Source: Paenibacillus sp. FSL R5-0517 (GTDB lineage Bacteria; Bacillota; Bacilli; Paenibacillales; Paenibacillaceae). From it: DNA of 64,000 nucleotides. The position numbers and the translations under genes were made by a program. The DNA is taken from positions 2,046,001 to 2,110,000 of the forward strand of contig NZ_CP150235.1 in the NCBI RefSeq assembly GCF_037974355.1, in the 5' to 3' direction. The notes beneath the pieces were generated by a model. The model ran no database searches. It was not told the origin of the DNA and worked only from the letters and a program-made list of their open reading frames with translations. This document shows, in pieces, positions 57,877-64,000 of the stretch; the stretch's first letter is position 1; each line of letters opens with the position of its first letter.

Positions 57877-57920
57877 TGCTTTAAGTTGATTCGGAATCCG
57901 TATAGGATTGATTATATAGA

Positions 57921-57963
57921 GAGACGTAGCGCATTCGGCATAGCTGAGCGGTGCGTCTTTTTG
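57921..57963 (+). terminator. Terminator after the SDR gene
   Basis: AGACG...CGTCT stem with partial inner GC pairing and five T residues. Confidence 0.6.
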
Positions 57964-58129
57964 ATATCAGGGAATTGTGCAAGTCTAAGATGCGGTTTAG
58001 CAGCTGTTTACAAAAGTCTGCATCTGCGTTGATACATATATGATATGGTACGAATAGCTTGGCTGACTGGAAGTTCCCTAATCTGTGATATGATAGATCG
58101 AGCAAATTATACTTGGAGGGACAAGTCAT

Positions 58130-58477
58130 ATGAAAATGAGCAAACAGAATGCAGCGCATTATATATGGGGTGCACAGTGCGATGGCTGGCACCTTGTTCA
58201 AAACGATAAATTGAGCATCATTCATGAGCGAATGCCTGCAGGAACGACTGAAACACGACATGTTCATTCGGTAAGCCGTCAGTTTTTTTTCATCCTTAGT
58301 GGTGAAGCATATATGGAACTAAACGGAGAAATGTTCGTGCTAGAAACCCATGAAGGAATAGAGATTGCACCCGGAATGCCGCATCAGATGATGAATCGCA
58401 GCAACGAAGAAGTGGAGTTTCTCGTTATTTCCAATCCCGGCACCCGTGGTGACCGAATTGAACTGGATTCAATATAG
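58130..58477 (+). CDS. Cupin-domain protein
   Basis: 115-residue single-domain cupin. Motif 1 is seen as TETRHVHSVSRQFFFILSGE and motif 2 as PGMPHQMMNRS, with metal-binding His residues and Gln/Glu partly kept. Small cupins of this kind bind a metal and an unknown small ligand. GGAGG-type site before the ATG. It lies 43 bp upstream of the PhoR-like kinase gene and may be co-transcribed with it. A degenerate PhoP-box-like series lies upstream at 58007-58049. Confidence 0.85.
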   Translation: MKMSKQNAAHYIWGAQCDGWHLVQNDKLSIIHERMPAGTTETRHVHSVSRQFFFILSGEAYMELNGEMFVLETHEGIEIAPGMPHQMMNRSNEEVEFLVISNPGTRGDRIELDSI

Positions 58478-58520
58478 AGCCAATTATTAGATGTTAATCT
58501 GATCATAAAGGAAGAGATAG

Positions 58521-60341
58521 ATGAGACCGTTCCGAATTCGCCTTGCCATCATTATGATGGTGCTGATCGGTGTATCCGTCATTGTAGCTGGATATACAAT
58601 GGGCAGAGTGTTTAAAACTACGCACATAACCGCATTGGAGCAAACCATGGTGCGGGAGATTAATTTGCTCAAAGCCACGTTTCCCTTCCATGATGCAAGT
58701 GATCCAACCTCGGAAGCCACACGAAAGTACTATTCAGATCGGGCGCTGGAACTGGATCGCCTCACGGATTCCCGGGTGACCTTCATCAATAAAGACGGCA
58801 CCGTCATTGGAGATTCCGAGAGTAATCCGGCAGCGATGGATAATCACTTGAACCGGGAAGAAATTCTGGGTGCGGTTGGGGATGGATACGGGCAGTCCAT
58901 ACGGTACAGTGAAACACTGGGACAGGACATGCTGTATGTAGCACTACCTGTCAATTCGGATCAAAGTGACATGATTGAAATGCCCAGCGGCAAATTTGAT
59001 GGCTACATCCGTCTTTCAATGAGTCTGCATGCGGTTGATCAGGGTCTTCAGCGTGGTTGGATGATTATGTTTGCTGCACTAGGACTGCTGTTCTTAATTG
59101 TCGCATTTGTCAGTTATAGGGTTGCACGCGGACTAACCTCCCCGATTGAGCATATTACAAAAGTGGCTCATCGAATCACCAAGCTGGAATACGATGCGAG
59201 AGTTGATGTAACGCGTAGAGATGAGATCGGACAGTTGGGGCTTGCGATCAACGGAATGGCAGACAGCTTGCAGTCCCAGCTGAAGACGATTCGTGACAAT
59301 GAAGCCTTGCTACAGAGCGTCCTCGCGAACATGACCGGAGGCATTGTCATGATCGATGCAGGGCAATCCATTGCATTGGTTAATCGGGAAGCAGAGCGTA
59401 TGCTCGGTATTCAGGCAGGAAAAGTTACGGGTAAGCCTTATACTGAATTGAAAAGACACTACGAATTAACACGTACCATTGAAGAGAGTGTTGCACTGAA
59501 AGATCGGATGCATGAAGAAGTGAGTGTGTTCAACCCGGAGGAAAAACTGATCCGGATTGATGGCGTACCGATGTCGGAAGATGATGGTAGTTATCGAGGC
59601 ATGTTGTTCCTGTTGCAGGACGTGACGGCGATTCGCCGATTGGAGTCGATGCGCAGTGAGTTTGTTGCGAATGTCTCACATGAGCTTAAGACACCTGTTG
59701 CTGCGGTCAAGGGCTTTGCCGAAACGTTGCTCAGTGGCGGGGTACAGGATAAGGAGACGGAGCGTTCATTCCTGAAAATCATCTATGATGAAGGAGATCG
59801 ACTTAACCGATTGATTGGGGATATTCTGGAATTATCCAAAATCGAATCCAAACGCGCGCCTTTGCAATGTTCACCTGTTCATGTACACTCTTTCTTCGAA
59901 ATGGTGCTGGGCACCCTGTCCAAGGTGGCGGAGAAAAAGCAGATTCGTCTGGAAATGCATGTTCCGGAGGAACTGTACATTGAAGCGGATGAGGACAAGA
60001 TGAAGCAGATCTTCATCAATCTGTTATCCAACGGAATCAACTATACCCCGGATGGCGGACGAGTGAAGTTACAGGTGACAATGGATAACGACGATGAAGT
60101 GGTCTTTGCGGTGTCGGATACTGGCATTGGCATACCGAAAAAAGATCTGCCGCGGATCTTCGAACGATTCTATCGCGTTGATAAAGGCAGATCCCGTAAT
60201 TCAGGGGGCACGGGCCTTGGACTTTCCATCGTGAAACATCTGGTGGAATTGCATCATGGCAAATTGTCTGTTGAGAGTGAGCTGGGCATGGGGACAACGT
60301 TCCGTGTGATCCTTCCATTCATTCAGGATGAAGAGATCTAG
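58521..60341 (+). CDS. phoR: PhoR-like sensor histidine kinase
   Basis: 606 residues: TM1 (about 7-27), extracytoplasmic sensor domain (about 28-185), TM2 (about 187-205), HAMP, PAS (about 265-370), then HisKA with the phospho-acceptor H387 in VSHELKTP and an HATPase with INLLSNGINYTP, VSDTGIGIP, FERFYRVD and GGTGLGLSIVKHL. This is the PhoR/WalK architecture. Placement before a PhoP-like regulator, PhoP boxes, pstB and phoU points to PhoR. Unlike B. subtilis phoP-phoR, the kinase gene comes first. AAGGAAGAG precedes the ATG. Confidence 0.85.
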   Translation: MRPFRIRLAIIMMVLIGVSVIVAGYTMGRVFKTTHITALEQTMVREINLLKATFPFHDASDPTSEATRKYYSDRALELDRLTDSRVTFINKDGTVIGDSESNPAAMDNHLNREEILGAVGDGYGQSIRYSETLGQDMLYVALPVNSDQSDMIEMPSGKFDGYIRLSMSLHAVDQGLQRGWMIMFAALGLLFLIVAFVSYRVARGLTSPIEHITKVAHRITKLEYDARVDVTRRDEIGQLGLAINGMADSLQSQLKTIRDNEALLQSVLANMTGGIVMIDAGQSIALVNREAERMLGIQAGKVTGKPYTELKRHYELTRTIEESVALKDRMHEEVSVFNPEEKLIRIDGVPMSEDDGSYRGMLFLLQDVTAIRRLESMRSEFVANVSHELKTPVAAVKGFAETLLSGGVQDKETERSFLKIIYDEGDRLNRLIGDILELSKIESKRAPLQCSPVHVHSFFEMVLGTLSKVAEKKQIRLEMHVPEELYIEADEDKMKQIFINLLSNGINYTPDGGRVKLQVTMDNDDEVVFAVSDTGIGIPKKDLPRIFERFYRVDKGRSRNSGGTGLGLSIVKHLVELHHGKLSVESELGMGTTFRVILPFIQDEEI

Positions 60342-60376
60342 ACATGAAGTAGGAAAATGTAAAAAGGTTGTTTTGT

Positions 60377-60408
60377 TTTACACCGCGTTAACAATTTAGT
60401 GCTATGAT
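60377..60408 (+). promoter_or_regulatory. PhoP box and promoter of phoP
   Basis: TTTACA (60377-60382), 5 bp, TTAACA (60388-60393), 9 bp, then -10 TATGAT (60403-60408). The 11-bp repeat period and lack of a -35 box are typical of PhoP-activated promoters in Bacillus. It suggests positive autoregulation of phoP from inside the phoR-phoP gap. Confidence 0.7.
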
Positions 60409-60457
60409 AGAAAAAGTGTTGTGGCAACAGACAACCTATGAAGAGAGAAGGGGTATC

Positions 60458-61186
60458 ATGGCACAGCGTTTGCTAGTTATTGAGGATGAACCTACATTAT
60501 CGAGATTACTCACGTATAACCTGACACAGGAAGGTTATGACGTTACGGCAGAGGATCACGGATCTGCAGGATATGATCGGGCCTTGTCTCAGGAATTTGA
60601 TCTCATTTTACTTGATCTGATGCTTCCGGGCATGAATGGTCTGGACATTCTGAATAAGTTAAGAATACAGGGTGTCAGTACACCTGTTATCATTCTGACC
60701 GCCAAGAACGGTGAAGCCGAGGTAGTACAGGGACTGAAATCGGGTGCCGATGATTATATTACCAAACCATTTGGTGTATCTGAGTTATTAGCCCGAGTGG
60801 ATGCCGTATTAAGACGTTATTCCAATGGTGAAGACTTACCACAGCCTGATGACAAGGATGGTTCACGAATTATTCTGGGAGAGCTTGAGATTTATCCTCT
60901 GAAATATGAAGTGACACTGGGTGGACAATCCATCAGTCTGCGTCCGAAAGAATTCGAAGTTCTCTTATATTTGGCCAAAAAGCCGGGTGTGGTACTGACA
61001 AGGGATGATCTGATGAACGCGGTGTGGGGCTTCGATTATATCGGAGGTCAACGAACAGTGGACGTACACGTCAGCTCATTACGCAAAAAGCTGGAGCTGG
61101 ACCCAGAATCGGTTCACATTGATTCCATTCGTGGTGTAGGTTATAAATTGGTTGTGAAAAGAAAAACTCCCCATCATTCAAGTTAG
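60458..61186 (+). CDS. phoP: PhoP-like response regulator (OmpR family)
   Basis: 242 residues. Receiver domain with phospho-acceptor D53 in LLDLMLPG and the Lys in DDYITKPF; the C-terminal winged helix has the OmpR/PhoB pattern (LRPKEFEVLLYLAKKPG, then RTVDVHVSSLRKKL). It would bind the TT(T/A)ACA repeats found upstream of itself and of downstream genes. ATG 60458 is preceded by AGAAGGGG, and residues before it are not conserved. Its terminator overlaps the last codons. Confidence 0.9.
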   Translation: MAQRLLVIEDEPTLSRLLTYNLTQEGYDVTAEDHGSAGYDRALSQEFDLILLDLMLPGMNGLDILNKLRIQGVSTPVIILTAKNGEAEVVQGLKSGADDYITKPFGVSELLARVDAVLRRYSNGEDLPQPDDKDGSRIILGELEIYPLKYEVTLGGQSISLRPKEFEVLLYLAKKPGVVLTRDDLMNAVWGFDYIGGQRTVDVHVSSLRKKLELDPESVHIDSIRGVGYKLVVKRKTPHHSS

Positions 61187-61209
61187 CAATGATCGGGGAG
61201 TTTTATTTT
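61163..61209 (+). terminator. Terminator overlapping the end of phoP
   Basis: AAAACTCCCCATCATT (61163-61178) pairs with AATGAT and GGGGAGTTTT (61188-61204, one bulged C). The left arm lies inside the coding sequence and the stop codon is in the loop. The T-rich tail runs into the first repeat of the next PhoP box. Confidence 0.85.
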
Positions 61210-61260
61210 ACATTCGTTTAACATAAAGGAGGATGTTCCTTTACGTAGAGGGAGTAGCAT
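61207..61260 (+). promoter_or_regulatory. PhoP box and promoter of the CBS chemoreceptor gene
   Basis: TTTACA (61207), TTAACA (61218), a weak GAGGAT (61229) and TTTACG (61240), each 11 bp apart, then 9 bp and TAGCAT (61255-61260). The arrangement matches that before pstB position for position. Confidence 0.7.
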
Positions 61261-61338
61261 GGACTTATCTGGGTGATACTTTATACCTACATAATCTATC
61301 TCAAGACGGAGCTAATACGTAAAGGAGATTGCGCATTT

Positions 61339-62520
61339 ATGCCCATGTTGCTCGAAGTGAAACCTGACCAGCCTCATGTTGTTTTACATAACGAAGAATT
61401 AACGACGCCTGAACAACAGTATCATGAAGTAACGGTGGTTGCTGAAGAACCTGTAATCCATCTGCAAGACTATTACCGCCAGGTTCCTGTCGCCGGAGTC
61501 CACACGACCTGTGGAGAAGCAGCGACGATGATGAATCAGGGTCAGGAGCACCCTTGCATTGTATTATGTGATGAGCAGATGAAACCTACTGGATTGTTAA
61601 TGAGAGAGACGTTATATCGGATGTTAAACGGCCGTTTTGCCGCAGATCTATTCTACCGTAAGCCGGTCATACAAGTCGTGAACACATCACCGGTTATTGC
61701 AGATATTCATATGGAAGCGACCACAATTATCGATATCGCACTTGGACGGAATGAACAACATTTCTACGATTGTCTACTCGTTACGGATCAGGATCGACTG
61801 CTCGGTGTGCTGACGATGCGTGATGTGATGTCGCTCTCCCGCAGATTGCAACAAGCGTCTTCCGAAGAACGTGTTCGTACGGTATCGGAGAGCAGGCAGG
61901 AGATAACGAGAATTAATGAAGCAGTTACCAAGCTGGTGCATGCAGCGAATCAGACCGTTCATGAGGCCCGGGAGATCATGGCATTGTCCAAGCGGGGCGA
62001 AGAGAGTTTGAAGCATGTCGATGCTTCCTATAACCAGGTACATCAGCACATGGAGAGTCAAGGACAACATGCGGATCACATGCTGAATTCGATCAAAACA
62101 GGCTCAGGCATGGCACATTCCATTCGATCCCTGGCGGATCAGAGTGGGCTCCTTGCCCTGAATGCTTCCATCGAAGCAGCACATGCCGGTGAATATGGAC
62201 GAGGTTTTCAGATTGTTGCAGGCGAGATTCGAACGTTGGCGAAACAGACCCGTGAAGTTGCAGGCAACATGTCTTCATTGCTGGAGAATATTGGTGGACT
62301 GACCCTTCAGACCGTAGAACTGGTTAAGGCAAGCGGAGCGGAGATTGATGACAGTTCGGTACATGTCACTGCAGGGGGAGCCACGTTCCGGCAACTGAAC
62401 AGTGCGGTGAAAGATCTGTCCCGTATAGCAGAGGAAATTGCCGTGGAAGGCGGAAAAGCTGGAGAAGTCGCAGAGCATATTCGTACAAAGCTGGATGAGA
62501 TGGTTTTGAATAATGAGTAA
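61339..62520 (+). CDS. Soluble CBS-pair methyl-accepting chemotaxis protein
   Basis: 393 residues, no TM segment or HAMP. N-terminal segment, a CBS pair (about 42-175, with LLVTDQDRLLGVLTMRDVMSLSRR at the end), then an MCP signalling domain (about 180-390) with a conserved tip LLALNASIEAAHAGEYGRGFQIVAGEIRTLAKQ. CBS pairs usually bind adenine nucleotides, so it may report energy or nucleotide state to CheA. A PhoP-box promoter lies just upstream. ATG 61339 follows AAGGAG at 11 nt; the longer frame to 61273 starts in the leader. Its place between phoP and pstB is unexplained. Confidence 0.85.
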   Translation: MPMLLEVKPDQPHVVLHNEELTTPEQQYHEVTVVAEEPVIHLQDYYRQVPVAGVHTTCGEAATMMNQGQEHPCIVLCDEQMKPTGLLMRETLYRMLNGRFAADLFYRKPVIQVVNTSPVIADIHMEATTIIDIALGRNEQHFYDCLLVTDQDRLLGVLTMRDVMSLSRRLQQASSEERVRTVSESRQEITRINEAVTKLVHAANQTVHEAREIMALSKRGEESLKHVDASYNQVHQHMESQGQHADHMLNSIKTGSGMAHSIRSLADQSGLLALNASIEAAHAGEYGRGFQIVAGEIRTLAKQTREVAGNMSSLLENIGGLTLQTVELVKASGAEIDDSSVHVTAGGATFRQLNSAVKDLSRIAEEIAVEGGKAGEVAEHIRTKLDEMVLNNE

Positions 62521-62604
62521 AATATAAGGCAATCCATAAGGCTAAGGCAGACATCAGGAATCAGATTGATCCATTACGCAGATCATGAAGGTTAAGGATG
62601 TCTT

Positions 62605-62658
62605 TTTACATTCCGTTAACATGAAAGTGATACGGTTTTTACAATGAGAGGGTAGGAT
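62605..62658 (+). promoter_or_regulatory. PhoP box and promoter of pstB-phoU
   Basis: TTTACA (62605), TTAACA (62616), weak GTGATA (62627) and TTTACA (62638), 11 bp apart, then 9 bp and TAGGAT (62653-62658). This is the strongest of the three sites. Confidence 0.78.
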
Positions 62659-62754
62659 ATTAAAGATGGCCGAGCAGCGATGAACGATTACCAGCATCGG
62701 TCTCAACGTAAAGGGAGTTTTCGTGTCCCTGCAGCGAAGGAGAAGTGAACATCC

Positions 62755-63510
62755 ATGAAGGACCTCATTCACATTGATAAACTTAATTTATACTATGATA
62801 CGCATCACGCGCTTAAAAATATATCGATGGATCTGCCGGAAAAAACGGTTACTGCGTTCATCGGGCCGTCAGGTTGTGGTAAATCGACATTGCTTCGCAC
62901 ATTGAACCGGATGAATGACATGATTCCGGGTGTTCGTGTGGAAGGACAGGTTATGTTGAATGGCTCCGATATCTACAGTAATGAGATTGAAGTGGAGACA
63001 CTGCGCAAACGGGTCGGCATGGTGTTTCAACAACCGAATCCGTTCCCCAAATCCATCTATGATAACGTCGCTTATGGACCACGCTTGCATGGGGTAACCC
63101 AGAAGGCTGAACTGGATCAGTTGGTGGAACAGAGTCTTGTCCATGCGGCACTGTGGGATGAAGTGAAGGATGTATTGAAAAAGTCGGCACTGAGTCTGTC
63201 TGGCGGACAACAGCAGCGTCTCTGTATTGCACGGGCGCTGGCTGTACAGCCTGACGTTCTGCTGATGGATGAAGCAACGTCGGCACTCGACCCGATCTCC
63301 ACGTTGAAAATTGAGGAGCTGGTGAAGGAATTGCATCACAAGTACACCATCGTTATGGTTACCCACAATATGCACCAGGCGGCACGGGTATCTGGACGCA
63401 CGGTATTTTTCCTGAATGGTGAAGTGGTGGAGGCAGCTGATACGGAGACGTTATTCTCCACACCGCAAGATTCCCGAACCGAGGATTATATCTCTGGAAG
63501 GTTCGGTTAA
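62755..63510 (+). CDS. pstB: PstB, phosphate ABC transporter ATP-binding protein
   Basis: 251 residues. Walker [10 protein letters not shown] at 37-45, Q-loop region [19 protein letters not shown] typical of PstB, signature [15 protein letters not shown], Walker [14 protein letters not shown]. It powers high-affinity phosphate uptake with PstS, PstC and PstA, none of which are in the window. It follows its own PhoP-box promoter and is followed after 63 bp by phoU. The missing membrane and binding subunits must be encoded elsewhere. Confidence 0.96.
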   Translation: MKDLIHIDKLNLYYDTHHALKNISMDLPEKTVTAFIGPSGCGKSTLLRTLNRMNDMIPGVRVEGQVMLNGSDIYSNEIEVETLRKRVGMVFQQPNPFPKSIYDNVAYGPRLHGVTQKAELDQLVEQSLVHAALWDEVKDVLKKSALSLSGGQQQRLCIARALAVQPDVLLMDEATSALDPISTLKIEELVKELHHKYTIVMVTHNMHQAARVSGRTVFFLNGEVVEAADTETLFSTPQDSRTEDYISGRFG

Positions 63511-63573
63511 GCGAGCTGAGTTGGAATGATCCCGGCATAACCGGAGACGATGGATAAGGAGGACATGAAATCT

Positions 63574-64000
63574 ATGATTCGCAGAAAAGAATTTGATCAG
63601 GAGCTTGAAGAGCTGCGTACCTTGCTCAAGCAAATGGGTGAACATGTAGGAGCAGCACTGGATGGGGCTATTGAGAGTTTACAAACGATGAACGCGGAGA
63701 AAGCTCAGGTCATCATCAAGAATGATGCGAATCTGAATGCCCTTGAAGACAAAATTATGGAGCTTGGCTCCAAACTGATCATTACACAACAGCCGGTGGC
63801 GAAGGATCTCAGACGTATTATCGTGGCTTTCAAAATCTCCAGTGATCTGGAGCGTATGGGAGATCTTGCTCTCGACGTGGCGAAGGTGACACTCCGGATG
63901 GATGGACAGAAGCTGATTAAACCTCTGGTGGATATCCCGCAAATGGCAGAAATCGTGAAATCCATGATTGATGAATCGATCGAATCTTTCCTGAAAGAAA
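63574..64000 (+). CDS. phoU: PhoU, phosphate signalling protein (3' end outside window)
   Basis: The frame is open to the window end, so only about 142 residues are seen. The sequence shows the PhoU repeats: REFD-like start, the ALDGAIESLQ helix, VIIKNDANLNALEDKI, and the metal-site segment DLRRIIVAFKISSDLERMGDLALDVA. PhoU links Pst transport to PhoR activity. AAGGAGG lies 11 nt before ATG 63574; an in-frame ATG at 63565 is only 2 nt from that site. It is co-transcribed with pstB. Confidence 0.95.
   Translation, partial: MIRRKEFDQELEELRTLLKQMGEHVGAALDGAIESLQTMNAEKAQVIIKNDANLNALEDKIMELGSKLIITQQPVAKDLRRIIVAFKISSDLERMGDLALDVAKVTLRMDGQKLIKPLVDIPQMAEIVKSMIDESIESFLKE

Overview
The window is from a spore-forming Firmicute, almost certainly a Paenibacillus or close relative. 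Reasons: a sufCDSUB operon; sporulation and spore-coat families (CotJA/JB/JC, YtrH/YtrI, YtvI, five YheC/YheD-type ATP-grasp proteins, a YjcZ-type mini-protein); and a block in the order ytoI-ytpI-ytrI-ytrH-dnaE-accD-accA-pyk-fxsA-ytvI-citZ-icd-mdh-phoR/phoP that parallels Bacillus subtilis. Start codons are often GTG or TTG behind strong AGGAGG-type ribosome binding sites, and genes usually end in clear intrinsic terminators.

Layout. 1-6.0 kb: tail of a DUF1802 gene, then the five-gene Suf iron-sulfur assembly operon behind a sigma-A promoter with a dyad between -35 and -10. 6.05-6.88 kb: a complete IS5/IS427-type insertion sequence with a two-frame transposase. 7-18.7 kb: M23 peptidase, a tiny membrane protein, two HD-GYP c-di-GMP phosphodiesterase-type proteins around a MoaD-MoaE fusion and a YunD-like metallophosphoesterase, radical-SAM YfkAB, a CNNM/CorC-type transporter, cotJABC and two unknown secreted proteins. 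18.9-22.6 kb: an unusual group with a KAS III-like enzyme that has lost two of three catalytic residues, a STAS-like protein, a carboxymuconolactone-decarboxylase-like protein and a ThDP enzyme. 23-28.2 kb: a Gfo/Idh oxidoreductase, a secreted-protein gene broken by three frameshifts, a membrane-anchored protein, a CHASE3-type chemoreceptor and a HAD hydrolase. 28.2-34.6 kb: five consecutive YheC/YheD-family ATP-grasp genes, with a yheA homologue divergent from them. 35.8-54.2 kb: the conserved housekeeping block (regulator YtoI, sporulation proteins, DNA polymerase III alpha, acetyl-CoA carboxylase, pyruvate kinase, citrate synthase, isocitrate and malate dehydrogenases). 54.3-58.5 kb: small membrane protein, 7TM-PAS-GGDEF protein, stress-type SDR and a cupin.

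The last 5.5 kb is a phosphate-response locus: PhoR-like kinase, PhoP-like regulator, a soluble CBS-domain chemoreceptor, pstB and the start of phoU. Three promoters here (before phoP, the CBS receptor and pstB) share one architecture by eye: TTTACA/TTAACA hexamers at 11-bp period, then 9 bp, then a -10-like hexamer. This is the known Bacillus PhoP-box layout. It implies that the CBS chemoreceptor, whose function is not obvious from its family, belongs to the Pho regulon. I regard this receptor, the KAS III/STAS/ThDP group and the five-gene ATP-grasp array as the parts most likely to hold undescribed biology.

No rRNA, tRNA, CRISPR array or prophage was recognised. All assignments were made by reading motifs and gene order; no database search was run.
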